Both the position numbers and the translations under genes were made by a program. Below the pieces are notes generated by a model, which did not search any database, was not told the DNA's origin, and was given only the letters and a program-made list of their open reading frames with translations. Of a stretch of 64,000 nucleotides of DNA, positions 31,148 to 44,400 are shown in pieces; positions within the stretch are counted from its first letter, which is position 1; the number at the start of each line of letters is the position of its first letter. This stretch comes from Orthonyx spaldingii (lineage: Eukaryota > Chordata > Aves > Passeriformes > Orthonychidae): NCBI GenBank assembly GCA_013397795.1, contig VZTJ01000075.1:375417-439416 (forward strand), given 5' to 3'.

Positions 31148-31481
31148 TCGCACAGAGCTGACGTGGGGCAGGCGGCTTCCCAACACCATGTCCTCGCTCC
31201 TTCCTTCCTCGAGACGTGGGCAGGGGGGGATTTGTGTCCTACCCGCTCGCACAGCCTTGATGGCAGGGCTGCCTCTGCCGCTGCCAAACCTCGCACGCAC
31301 CGGGGGAGGCTGAGGCTGCTCAGCCGAGCCGCCGCAGGCCGGGCAGGGAGGGATGAAGGAGCTCTCTGTGCTCGCACGCCGGGCACAGCCTGTCCGATAA
31401 GCGAACCCGCCTGCGCCGAGTCCCAGCCTGACCCGGGCAGGGCTCCCCTCTCACAAATACGGGCTCTGGTGGGATGTCACG
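31148..31481. promoter_or_regulatory. Orphan CpG-rich patch in the gene-poor region
   Basis: About 25 CpG lie in 330 bp, more than 9 kb from any supported exon and not within a recognised repeat. On the minus strand a GGTG|GTGAGT donor-like site follows at 31025-31020. It could be the promoter of an unannotated non-coding transcript or an enhancer. The overlapping open frames show no family motif. Confidence 0.45.
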
Positions 31482-34400
31482 AATGAGGCAGGGCAGGGAT
31501 TTGTCGGAGGTGACATGGTACAGCTGCCTTCCCCGGGGAGGCTGGGGGTGAGATAAACAGCCCGACTGGCTCCTCGAGGCCACTTCTCCGATTACCCAAT
31601 GTTTTCCTCCGGGCTCTGCTCTCCACGTCTCATAAATCCCCTCGCTGCTTGGCCCCTGGGCAGCCTTGGGGGCTGTGAACACCCATCCAAGCGATGCATC
31701 CTGTTCCCGGGCTAACAAGGGAGTGTTTCAAAGAAACTCTGAGCAGGGTGATGCCAAGCCAGAAACCTTGCCGAGGATGTTGCAAGTCGAGCTTTGAAGG
31801 CAGGGTTTGTTTAGGGACGTCAGGTTTCAGCTGGATCCACTGCTACCGGACGTGGCAATGAGAAATCCCAAGTACCAGGCAAAACTGAGTAAGATTTTCA
31901 GGATTTGGGTACCTTTAGCTGAGCAGCACATAAACATCCTGCCCTCTCCTTAGCAGGCAAAGGAGGAGAAATCACTTTGCCTTGGGGGCTCTGTCTGGGT
32001 TAAGTCAGAGCTCTCAGACTTCCCCAACAAGCACAACCATCAGCACTTCTTCCTTCCCTGTGCACCCAGCAATCACAAACCAGGGGTAGCAGAAAGCCAG
32101 CAGAGGCTCAGGACAGATTGTCTGTGTTTGAAGAGTGCAGACCCGAGACCAGAGCTGAGGTCTGTCAGGTTCCACTGTGTTCCTACAGAGATGTCAGTCA
32201 GGCTTACTGAAGTCACCAGGAGAGCTGTAAACACACAGTGCTGCTTCATCTTTATAAAGGAATAAAATGGTACGAAATCCTGCTTGACAACAAGGACAAT
32301 CAGAGAATGGGATATGGGCTCCTGAATTCTCAAGCTGTGGCTTGGATCTGATCCTATTAAGAAGAGGGGTTCGAAAAGGGTTTAATTCTGTCTGTCCCTG
32401 CCTGCCTCTGGCCACGCTTTTCCAACAGGAGATGGGACCAGGCTTTGTCCAGAAGCCACTCCAAGTAGGGGATGCTTTGTTCCTGGTTTGCTGCTCTCAG
32501 CCAGGTCACACCACAAGTCCTGGAAGCTGTATGGAACAGCTTGGTGCTTTTAGGAGATGCAGCAGATGCAGCCAGGCTTTTATCTTCCAGAGCCTCCAAA
32601 CGGCTGGATCTGTATTTTATTTCAATGATCTCTCAATTGCTGGTGATTACATAGAGCAGGAGAACAGATCCATTTGGATAACTCCTGCTCGGTCAGGGCC
32701 TATATTTAACCTCAATTCCTGTCTCCTTTTCCAACAGTCCATGATAAGGCTTCTTTTCCAGCCAGCACCTGAACACCCAAAAGTCTTCAAGAAATCAATA
32801 TTAGAGCTGGAAATGATCCAAGTCACTGTGTCTGCCAGGAGCTGGGACCAGCACTTCTCATTGCTGTGAGCTCCCTGTACTCACCAGTGAATCTTTAGGA
32901 GTGGAAGCAGAGCTCCTGCACCAGCTCTCCCTTTGAACGGTGTCAGGGCTGGTGGTCTCCCCAAAGAGTTCCATTTCATCCCATCACTATCCATCTGCAG
33001 CTGCATTCCCCAAGTCACTCTTTGGGAGCCTGATGACCTTATAAAGCATGATTGGGTTTTGTTTAAAGAAACAAAATCAGCTGCCTGTGGGATACTTTGA
33101 TCCTGAGCAGTGTTTTTAAGTACTGGGGCTGGGTGAAGCTATGAAGTGATCTGCTGGTGGGTCAAATCTCTTTTTGCAGAGATCCTCTGTCAAACAGCAC
33201 ACCTGATTTTCTTGCTCAGCGTCAAATATTTACTGTCTGTCTGAGTAGAAATGACATTTCCCAACAATCCCAAGTATCTGTCTTTGCAGTGGTGCATCCT
33301 TTCACTGCTGCCCGTTCTGCCTCACACACGTGTACACACACTCAGGTGTGCAGAGGAGCCAGACACAAAGCCAAGGTGAAAAAGCAGTAATCAAAGTTGC
33401 ACACAAAGCAAAACTGCCCCCACATGCCATTAACTTCCAGGAAACAGCAAACCTTGAGAGTCCAAATTGCCCTCCATGAGAGCAAGCCCAGCTCCATTAA
33501 GTTCAACAGACTCTGTTACACTTCACTGAAGTAGGTCTTTTGGGGTTTATTTGAGGTTAACTGCCCAAATCCCTGGCTCGCAGAGCTCTTTGTGTCCAAG
33601 ATAACAAATGCAAAGGCAAATAGGAGCTAAGAAAGAAGCTGTGCCAGCGCCTGGTTCCCTGCTCTGGCTGCCTGTGTTTGCTGACAGCACAACTATGCCA
33701 AGCATTTGGCTCCACACACAGCGTGGCCGTGCTGCTTTTATTCCAGCAGTCCCAAATATGGCCCATTCCTCTTCTGTTTGCTCTTGGGGGCTTTGCATAG
33801 CAGCCAGGTAGGGATACCCACAGAGAGCAAACAAGCTTTATCAACACTCTTCCTTGATTATTGACAAGGAGAGTGAATTATAAACAGGGCCTGGCCACCC
33901 TGGGTACAAAAGCTGGGCTTTGTCGGCACCTGGAGGATGCTGCAGTGGAAAAAGCCAGGCACTGGTCAAGCTGGGATAAAACCTGATGCTGCAAGAGGCC
34001 AGAGCTGTTGCTGCCATAGAGCTGCCCAGCAGGATGGATGCTCCCAGCACAAGGACAGTGGGACAACTGGCCATGTCACTGCTGCACCATGGTGTTTTAC
34101 ATCAGTGCCCAGCTCCAGGCACAGTAAACCCAGATGCAGATCAGCATCAGGCAAACGTCTCTGTGCCTGGCACACCACAACACCTCTGTATCCTGTTGTT
34201 TTCTCATGCATGGGCACGTCTAGTCTCTATTTGCAACTGCAGCAATTAAGCTCATGTTCAAGTGTCTGTGTGATCCAGGACTTAGAACCATGAACCTCAC
34301 AGAGAAACGTCAAACCAGTCTCTGTTTAGCACATATTAATCTCATAGATAAAAACGGACATATGAGGTGGGGGGAGGAAGAAGGAACTTGCCTTAGGGAC

Positions 34401-34839
34401 TAGGAGCTGGGAGAAATGGATTTTATTAGTCATGCCCCTGGCATTCAGCAATAAAGCAGCTCTGATCTCAAAAGAATGCACATGTTGGGAAGCAGAAATG
34501 GGCTGTGGGTCAGAGAGGAATGTCAGCACACAGTTTGTGTTGCTATGGGACAGCTTCTCCTGGGCTGGCACTCAGGCATCCCCTCTTTCCTGGGAATTCT
34601 GCTCCCCATATCAGCCACCAGCATCCCCAGACCCAGCACTGGTCGGCGTAGGAATAACGTGTGAGCACCTCCTGTCTGATACTTTCATTTTCCAAGAGGC
34701 AAATTTCCATCCCACCGTCCCCACGCCCGCCCCGAGTAACCCCAGCCCTTCACTTTCACCCAGCAGCTCCACACCACAGGCTGTGATTTCACATCAAAGG
34801 GCAAGCTGGGAACGTGGTGACTGCTCCCAGGAACCAGGA

Positions 34840-35110
34840 TGGGAATTAACTGGAGAGAGTCCAACAGGGATCAGAGACAAGAGAGAGAAGACACGATTTA
34901 TATGGAAAGAGTGAAAGAATGAGGATTGTTTAGTCTGGAAGATGGATGATTGTGACCTTCAGATTCATTCAGGACACAGGAATCATCCTTTCCCAGAGGT
35001 TGTGGTGGATAGTAGAAGAGTAAGAGGCATAAGTTACATGAAGGATGACTTTGGTTATATATTAAGCAATACTTTCATGCTTTCCTACGCTTGCTCTCCA
35101 GACTTACCTG
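34840..35110 (+). mobile_element. Old, diverged CR1-like fragment
   Basis: TTAACTGGAGAGAGTCCAAC, GAAAGAATGAGGATTGTTTAG and TGGAAGATGGATGATTGTGACC match the forward CR1 stretch usually read as CTGGAGAGGGTCCAGAG...GGCTTGTTTAGCCTGGAG...GTGACCTCAT. Strong divergence suggests an ancient insertion. Confidence 0.45.
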
Positions 35111-35194
35111 TGGAGTCTTCCTCCCTGGATTTTTAAGAATGGGATTCATTAATTGGTTGATTTCCACCTAATAGGGCCTAAGTCTCCCCTCTTC

Positions 35195-35219
35195 TTTTTT
35201 TTTTTTTTTTTTTTTTTTT
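35195..35219. repeat. T25 homopolymer followed by an A/T-rich tract
   Basis: A run of 25 T is followed by CTTTATTTTTAATTTTTAAT. Read on the minus strand this is an AATAAA next to a poly(A), so a retroposed transcript tail is possible, but no parent gene was recognised. Confidence 0.85.
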
Positions 35220-36811
35220 CTTTATTTTTAATTTTTAATTAATAGAACCATTGCAACCCTCACTTACCAATCTGGTTCTTGTTATGGAAAGAGTCCCCAT
35301 GTGGAAAGGGGTTTGGGAATCAGAGCCCATTATTATCTTGGGACAAAACAGGGTCCTTTATGAGAAGAAAATGCTGCCAATTCCCAGATGCCTCAGGGGA
35401 GATGCTGTGGTGCCTCTCCCAAAGAGAGAGCACAAAGCCACAGCTGGGATAAGGGCTCAAGCACCATTCCTTGTACTACAGGAACACCAACATCTCCCTG
35501 GGCTCCTGCAGAGCTCCAGGGAAGATCTGAGCAGCGGTGCCTCTACCTGGTGTTCCCAGCATTTTTCTACTTTCCCTCTGTTTTGGGATCACCTGCTTTC
35601 ATTGCCCTTGAAGCCTCTTGCAGCTATTTACACTTCCAAGAGAAGCCAAACTACCATCAGTTGCTGGCAGCAGCTCTGTCTTTCCAGGATGAGACAGGGA
35701 GCACCATCCCATTTACTCACTCCAAATAAATGATCCCTGTAATTCTCAAAACCATGTAGGGATGCAGAGCCACACTTGCTGGTTGTGCACCCCCAAAAAT
35801 GCCTGAGTGATTATAGTCAGCCAAGGGCCCTATTGGATTTTTTTTTGTCTGGTGAGAAGCCATCATCACCTTATATATCAATTTATGATCACATCTACAC
35901 CCCACATGCCATACTAGCCTTTCCTGGGACTCTGAGGATCCTGCCACCTCTTCCTAGTAGGCAAGGTCCAGTGGTTTGGGATGGCTTTTTCTTTTGGCAA
36001 AGAGATTTTCTACCCCTGCCTCACCAGACACCCTCATTTCCTGCTCCTCCCGTTTTAACCATAGGTCACAACAGCTGATGAACACAAATCCTATCCAAGT
36101 CCCTGAGGCCTGGGAAGAGATCTGTTCTAGCAGGGACTATATAAAACTAGCTCCTGATGGGAAACCCTGGAAAGGTAAACCTTTTGCAGTGGAAGCTCAT
36201 GGGATCCTGTTTAAGTGTAAAACAGAGGAGTTCATCATCCGTTATTCCCCAGTGGCACCCAGATCTAACCCAGGCTGCAGCCCACCTCAGACCATGGCAC
36301 TGGTTACTCGTGGGCTGCAGAGGCCCTGGAAGCCACAAACCAACGTTTTTCTGATTTGGGGCTGGTTTCTGAACCCCTGGACACAGAGGGAAAGACACAA
36401 TGAGTGCTGCCCTTGTGCCTCAGCAGGAGATGTGCTATCTGAGGACTGCACAGGGACAGAGGAGTCTCTGTCCTCATCTGGGACAGAGGAGTTCCCAAGG
36501 GATGCTCTCATGGAGGGAAGGCAGCTGGGGAGGTGGTGGGAAGGGAAGGAGGCAGGGGGGAGGGCAGAACAATAGTTATTTATCTTGATTTGAAAACCCA
36601 AAATTTCTAGTTTGTTTATCCTGCGCTCTGGGGAGGGAGCACAGATTCCCAGAAAAAGTGTCTGGGAAAAAGAGGCTCCCATGTCTTTCAACCGCTCAAG
36701 GAATAAGACTACAATGTTTATTTAATTAAAAACAAACAAAAAAACCCCAAAGCCAAGCAGCAGCCCCTGTCCTCATCCACACACATGGGTGCTGGCACTG
36801 CTTGTCTGGAT

Positions 36812-37040
36812 CACAGAATCACAGATGGGTTTGGGTTGGAAAGACCTTAAAACCCATCCAGTCCCACCCCCTGCCATGGGCAGGGACACCTTCCACTATC
36901 CCAGGTTGCTCCAAGCCCATCCACCCCGGCCTTGGACACTGCCAGAGATCCAGGGGCAGCCACAGCTGCTCTGGGCACCCTGTGCCAGGGCCTCCCCACC
37001 CTCACAATAAACTCTTCTCCAAGCCTCCCCTGGTCCCAGA
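36812..37040 (-). mobile_element. CR1 LINE 3' fragment
   Basis: It starts CACAGAATCACAGATGGGTT and continues with CCATGGGCAGGGACACCTTC and CTGTGCCAGGGCCTCCCCAC. It is truncated near TTCTCCAAGCC. Confidence 0.88.
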
Positions 37041-38279
37041 GCAGGTCTGGGTCCCTCCAACTTTTATTCACCACCATAAGATTTGGAGGGAGGATGGAAA
37101 CAAATGAACGAGCACCTTAACTGACAATCTCAGTGGTTCAATTCACATAAACCCACCATTTCAGTGTTAAAGAGAGAATCTCTCCTCAGCCACTCCATCA
37201 CTTCCATGAATCCTTTCCCTTTTCAGAGCAGCTCACCCTAGTCCCCAGGCTGACAGCCTGTCTCAGGAGCTGACCAAATCTGAAGGTGTGAGACACACCA
37301 GGTGGTGAAGGGAAGATGAAGGTGGTGAAAGGGGGAAGTCTATTTTTAAAAAAACCACACAAATGTTGGAATAAGATGTATGAAAAGGCACTGCATGTGT
37401 TTGTACTCACTACCAATAATTGAGAATGTAGAGCAGCCACCAGTCTGGATGAACACCTCTTGCCATTAGACCCATCACAGACTCCAGAGACAGCAGAATT
37501 ACATTTATTGCATTTTTCCTGGATAGGTTTTAGCCAAAGCAACAGCTTAACTCTTTGGTGACCTGCAGCAGGCACTATGGAATATATGGAACATTGTTCT
37601 TATGTGTAAGCTAAAAGACAAAAAGCCTTTTTTTTTGGCTTAGACCTCAGACTGTAGAGGTTTGATCTGGCACTGCTTTCCAGTAGGAGAGAGCTCACAC
37701 TTGGCAGGAAAACACCTTTGAAATCAGACTTATTGCAAGTGGAGAAGGAGCCCTGTCTGCCATTCTTCCAGAGCAGTTGTCTGGTACATTAAGCTCTCCT
37801 GGGGACAGCAGTATTTGGTCAAATTTTGGTTCTCAGCAGGGGCTAAAGGAAGCCAGGGAAATCACACACCAAGAGGCACCAAAGGCTATTTTCACCCTGT
37901 CTGGGTTTACACCCACACGTGTGGGTTTGTTGGTTTGGTGCATGGGCAAAATCTCAGCTGGTTTGCTGACAAAAGCAAGGAACAACTCATCATTCTGCAT
38001 GGAAACACCCTGATTTAAGACCATGAGTGATCTGGTCTCTAAGATCTATTGCAATAATGAAAGTGGGCATTTCTTGCTTTGTGGAGAAAATATATTGATA
38101 ACGAACTTATTTCAGTGGGATTAATGTCTTTATGCATTTAGCCTCATAAAAGGAAGCTATTGAAAGAATTTCTGGAATGTAAAATGCTGTGAAGTAGAAA
38201 AGGAACATACTAAAATTTATCTGGTAGCCATCTCAGAAGAGACTAAACTGGACCAAAGATGCAGACACAGCCTTTGGAG

Positions 38280-38402
38280 GTTGCCAGGCTGGACTGGGGA
38301 ATGTTGGTGGGTAAGGCCTTGGGTGCTTCCCCTCTGCACCCAACACTGGTCACTTGAAGAGAAGGATGCTGGGCCAAATGAACCTTGGCTCTGGACCACT
38401 TA
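38280..38402 (+). mobile_element. Old CR1-like 3' fragment
   Basis: GGATGCTGGGCCAAATGAAC, then CTTGGCTCTGGACC, resembles the 3' end of ancient sauropsid CR1 families (GATGCTGGGCTAGATGGACC...TCTGACCC). It is short and diverged. Confidence 0.4.
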
Positions 38403-41400
38403 GAGATGTCCCTACATTTGGTAAACAATGATGGTTAGGCTGAGCTTTTATTCCCTTCCTCTAAATTTTCCCGTTTCCCTTCTAATAAGGTAACCATTAC
38501 AGAAATATCTTTAGGAAATAAACTGCAAGGAGCAGCCTCATCTTGTTTTCTGGCAGCAAAAACTTGGAACAAAGCACAAGAAAACTCTCTTGCTTTGCAA
38601 TGCTGTGCATCTTTCAAAATGTTTCTCCCACTGCAAGCAGTCCTCAGGATTGACCACCAGTGCTTCCCAGCCCATGGAAGTGCTGCAACAAGCAGGATTT
38701 ACCCCACGACCTCCCTTCTCTTCCTACCTCCTCTCCCTGAGAGACCTACAGCTGATTATCTACCTCCAGAAGATCTCTTCTGAGGAAGTGGAAGTTAAAA
38801 GCTTCTCCTTTGGGGAATTTTGGGGTTGTTGGCCTTTTTTAATGCTGAATTTCTTACCCTCCTCTATCAGAGGCAGTTCACATCCTGCTGACTCGACCCT
38901 TCACACACCAGTTCAAGCCAAAGAGACAGCCCTGACCACATCTAACAATGACAGCACAAATTCAAGATTGTGTACATACCCCCCAAGTTTCCATCCAGTG
39001 TGATTGATCAAATATTTGCTTTTCTCAAAGCAGATAACGATTGTGAGCTTACAATCTTCAGCCACAAAGCCTTATCCCCCTGTGCTATTTATCTCCAGAG
39101 GACAAAGGCCAATTGATTTCTTCCATGACAGCCAGACCCAAGCTCTCAGCTTTCACCCCTGCTGCAGTTCCTGGTTTGAGACTTTGTTTTGGACTCATTT
39201 GGAGAACAAGGGAGAATAATGGGGAGAAGAGGGTCCATAAAGAATAAAAGTGTTTAGAGTTAACCAGTCATCCGAGTACAAAGAAATCATTCAGCCCCTC
39301 TCTGCAGTGAGGGACTAATTTAGCCCATGGCTCTTTAAGGCTGTCACACCAATTTCTGGTGCTCTGAGTAGAGCTTGGCACTTGCAAAGGGCAACTCCAG
39401 CCTCTTAAATGAGTTAGAGAAACTCCCCAGTGGCTAAAGTTACCCAGACAAGAAGTGAATGCCATCCTGCCAGGTGCTCCACAGACCCCGAGACAGCAGA
39501 GTCGTGGTGTCTCAGCATTAACTTCTGAACCTTGAACCATGAGGTCAAATTCCCATTTCCAATTGAGACCCAGAAGTGATGTGCTGGTCTGCAGACCCCA
39601 GAGCACAGGAGGGGATAGCTGCAGATACTGGCAATAATAAGAAAAGCACAGCTTGGCATAGGGACAAGCTATCACTGCTTCTTAGCTTCTATCCCAAATC
39701 TCAGATGCAGGCCCACTGGGCCAGGGAGGCTGCTGGAAGAGCGATACCACGAGGATCCACAGCCTTAGGATGACCCCGAGAAATGGAATGGCTTCAGGAA
39801 ACGGAGCTGTGAGAAACAGATCAGTTTAAAAAAATACAGTGGAAAAAATGCATCACTTGGCTTAGTTTTAGTTTTGAACGTAGGGGAAAAGCGTTAAGTT
39901 TGAAAAGCCTTAAGTTTCTCACTCTTGCATTTTGTTTTTCTTAGGCCTTTACTACAGAGGGAAGATCTCTTCTGCCCATGAACTTGTGGTTGTTGTCTGA
40001 ACACATGGAAAGATGATCCACTGCTGGTGGAGGTCTTCCTTATTTCTCCAAAGTGCTTGAGAGCTCACTCTGAGTTGTGTCTGTGCCAGGGAACTACTCC
40101 ACAGGCTTCCTTGCTGCCCTGGTGACCCTTTTCACTCTTCAGCAGATCTGCCAAGAAGGGCAGCTGCACACCTGAATTGTGACTAAGGCTAAAAGCTCTT
40201 CTCCCTTTTAGCCTTTCTGAAATTGTCCTTTCTCGGGTGCCACTGCTGTGAACAGAAGGGAGACAATAAGGATTAATCCTTCCCAGGAGTGCCACAAGCA
40301 GGGCTGTCAGAGGCAGGGCTGGACATGCAGAGGGCTGATGTGTAAAATCAGGTGGGCTGGGGAAGTTGGTAGGAGTTAGAGGGCAGAGAAGCAGCCTCCA
40401 GATTCATTGACAGCTGGAGAAACTCCTCTGGGAAAAGCAGCCTTTTGTGCCTTAAATTTGGCACTCTGGAGTTTGAGTTCCACCCTCAGGTTCAGCATAC
40501 CCAGAATCTTCCTTTCCTCCCCATGTACCCCTCTGTCTTTCCACCAAGCTTTGAAAAAGACTCCTTTAAATCAGAGATCTAATCCAGGTTTCTCTTGCTT
40601 CAGAGAAAGCTGCCAGGGGAGAGAATACACAACTGGAGAGATGCTTTTTGTGTTTGGGACATACTGATGAGTCCTGTACCCACAATGTGAACACGAGAGA
40701 TGTTCCTGAGCAGATTTTCCCCACTACATCTGTCCCTAGAGTTACTCCCCATTGGAATAACAGCAAGAGTGGGCATTGTTGGAAGCTTCAGCCTGGAGGA
40801 CCATGGAAGAAGTTGATCTGAAAGCTCACTAAGACCTGCCTGGCACTGAGGGGCAGACACACGATTTCCTGCTCAGCCGACTCAGTTTTTCCTTGTATTC
40901 TCTCATTTAATCACAATAACGTCATCTGCATAGCACAGATACAGGAGAAAAAACACCAAGCAAGAGCTACGTGCTGGAAGGGGAATATGAAAATCAGCCA
41001 AGAACAATAATTTATGACAAAACTCTTCACTTTTCAGATGTCTTACCCAATTGTTTGAAAAGTGTGGTGGAAAAGGAGACCTTGCATTGTTTCCCTCCTA
41101 CAAAATGCCTTAGTTTTGCAAAGGGGCACTGAAAATTCTGACTGTATTTGCTTGGTTAAATCAACATATTGCCAGAGTCAGGAAAAATCCCATTAATTTC
41201 AGTTTGCATCAGTTCAGAATGTGCCCCTCAAAGTTTTAGGGTCACTTAACCTTGCTTTAAGGAGCTCTGTACTTTGGGATCCCATTCACATTATCACCAT
41301 GAAATAACATATCTGGAATCTGGGTTGTTTGCACATGAGCTCAATAGCAAAGATAAATGAAGTAGGAACTGCCCACATCTCTTGCATATGGAAATCCGTG

Positions 41401-44400
41401 TTTAAAAACAAGAACACCCACACAGCTCATCAACAGGAGATGAGTTTCTTGTTGTTTTGTTGTTGCACTCACAATGGAAACACTGTTCTGTGATAGAGCA
41501 CTTTCAGCCTCAGGTCTTGTGATTCTCAGGGAACTTTTATTTGCATGTCCAATCCCACTGAGGCCCAACAAGTTTTGATCAAATGGATGCTAACAGCTTA
41601 TTGATTCACACTGGAGTTCTTGGTGACTCCCTTATCAGAACTAAGCATCAAAGGTGGGGAATAGGAAGCACCTCGGCTTTAGAGGATGTAAGAACCACCC
41701 TGTGTTGGATCCACATTGAATCAGTGACAGAAATAAGTGAAGGTTTTCAATCTAACCTCCCTCACCCAGTTTTTCCATTTCACCTCCTCATTTTAAGAGC
41801 TTTGCAGAAGCTGTCAAGCCCATTCCTTCCATGAATTTTGTCAGCTGTACCTCACACCCAGAGGCCCCACACTTGTGGCAGCAAGTCATGTCCTGCTTCC
41901 CAGGTCAGTGTCATTTCTGGTCCCACTTGGTCCAGGGTGGGACAAGCTGCCTTGATTAGGGACCTGTCAGCACACAGAGCTGGTTGTCACAGCCTCCCAC
42001 TGCCGGTAGCATCTACTGGTGTGGGCCCTTACAGTCTCTATAGGAACAGAAAGCATTTATCCTTCCTCATAGTTTATAGGGGAAGCAAAATTGCGCAGGT
42101 TTACCCAGGAAATCTGTGATAAAGAAGAAGAATTCAGTGCAATCTCCCCAGTTTCTGCTATTCCTAAACCACAGGTAAAGTCTACAAGTACCACCTGAGG
42201 CCAGGTTCACATTAAAACAAGGTTTTAAGAAGGATTTAGTAAGTTATTTCTTCATTTGTGCTTGCAGTAGCACATGAGGAAACACAAGATCCAGGAGTCT
42301 CTTGGGAGGGGGCTCTGTAAGAGAACATTACTGAAGCAGATGCACCCTCAGCCCAGCAGATGCTCACGTGCTTTCAGCTGTGCTCAACCAAGGTGCTCTG
42401 TGGAGCCCCATGGGAATGATGCATTTCTCTGGAAGCTGGGCTGAGGTAATAATGTTTGACAACTGGGTTGGATAAAGGGAGAGCAGCCATGTCTCCTCCC
42501 CAGCCACCGAGTGGGCCAGTTCAGAGAACACGAGGAGAAGGCCCATCCTCATTCCTTGTGTCCAGACTCAGCCCTGCCCACAGCCACGTCCCTCCACAGG
42601 CGGAGGAAGGCAGTAATATCACCACTCGCACTTGTCAACAGCCCTTCACGCTCAGCTTTCCCCACACAGCAGCAAAGTGCTGCTTTCAGGAAGCAAAGCA
42701 CATATTTTCCGCAGTGATGAACGGGAGAGGTTCTTCCCAGGCGGAGGCTGCAACAACCCCCAGCACGTCCCCACCCCACACGCAGCACAGGGGGTCACAG
42801 CTGGCTGGGTCAGTGCTGCCCACCAGGGACGGCGGGACCGGGCAGTGTCAGGCACTGACCATCACCTGCCACTCCCTGTTCAACTCCTCACATCCCACAC
42901 AAGCTACTGGGAAGCTTTCATTAGACACAAAGGGATGGGGAGGGTGGGATTTTCACACCCTCCTGGTTGGGGAATAAGGATCTGCTCTCACCAGACCAAA
43001 CTACACAGCAGCAAGCACAGCAGTGAGCAGTGTTTCACCTGATCCAAAGCACTGCAGGGACCAAAGGACTGTCACCAGGGCCTGGGGCACAGCAGGACAC
43101 ACACAGCGTGCTGCTGGGCTGGTGGTGTTAATATTCACTGCTGGCTCGTGGCCTCAGGCGATTTCCGCAGAGCAAAGAGGGTGTGAGGGGGAGCAGGAAG
43201 AAGCTGCAGCTGAGAACAGGTATTGGTATCTGCTGTGCAGCTCCCAGGACTTGTGCATTGGAGGCTCACAGCCAGAGGTCAAGTCCACACTGGCTCCTGG
43301 CAGCACACACACCTCTGAGAGAGGACAGAGAGGTCACAACCTCTGTTTGAGTGGCTCGGTACGTCTTCCAAGAGACCAGTGAGACAGCAGCAGAAAAACC
43401 AGCCCAAACAGACAGCTCTTCAATCGCCTCAAACACTCTTCCATCCCCCACACAGAGGTGAGTCAGTGGCCTTTGGACCTCTGGGGCTGTGGAAGCTCTC
43501 CAGAACGCTTTCAATTGCCTTGACCCTTCTGGCTTTCGTGATCCCACAATCAGGCAGCAAAGCCATCATTAGCATTTCACAGGGTGGGTTTAAAGCCAGG
43601 GTGAAGACGAAGAGATGCTGATATGGCTTGAGCTCCAAGTCAAACAAACTGGAAGGAACTAAACAGAGCAGAGGAGTCTTTTTGTTTTGCAAATCATGAC
43701 ACTTGCCAGCTCTCCCTTACCTGCTAAACGCATCTCAAGCTTGTGGAAAAGTATTTGGGAATGAGCTCATGACACCAGCTGATGCTGGAGTAATCTCCTC
43801 GCCTCAAGGGCCAAGCTGCAATCAGCTCTCTTGGGAGCAGAGCGTGCTTGGGGCCGGGAGCAGGAAGGAGGACTCACTGCTGCGGGAAGCTGACCCGGGC
43901 AGGATGGGCTGATAGCCACCTATCAGCAAGTTTCCATTGCTAGTAGCTGCCAGAGTCTCAAATCTGCTTGGACTGCTGCTCTGCTGCCCCCTCACTATCC
44001 TGGACTTCCTCTGGTCCCAGCAACCTCTCAGTGCTCCCCGGCACAGCCCTGCCAGGCACTCTCCCAGGGGCAGCCCCCTCCCCAGTCCCACCCAAACACC
44101 TCCAGGGATTTGCACACTCTGGAGCAAGGGCTGGATCTTGCAGTGAGAGGGAGGACCTCGCTCCTTGAGCTCCCTGCAGTCCCACCAAGGCCCACACAAA
44201 TCACACACGGTGACAGCCAGCCACGTTTCACTTCTTCCAGCCTGACAATTCTTAGAGTGTATATGAAAAAAAATAAACTACTCCAAAAAAACCTTCAGCA
44301 AAACAGGCCCAGTGGACATCTGTGCAAGCTCTGTCCAGATATTTGTCTCGGCTGGCTGCTGGGGTGGGGTGTATTTGACATTTACATTTAACAAAGCATC

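Noticed and set aside
30964..31386. 140-codon minus-strand frame in the orphan CpG patch
   Set aside because: Its composition follows GC content and no motif is recognised. The region is reported as a possible promoter or non-coding exon instead of a protein gene.
35976..36575. 199-codon plus-strand frame and overlapping minus frames
   Set aside because: No domain, signal peptide or flanking splice sites. Several overlapping frames of similar length exist on both strands, as expected by chance.
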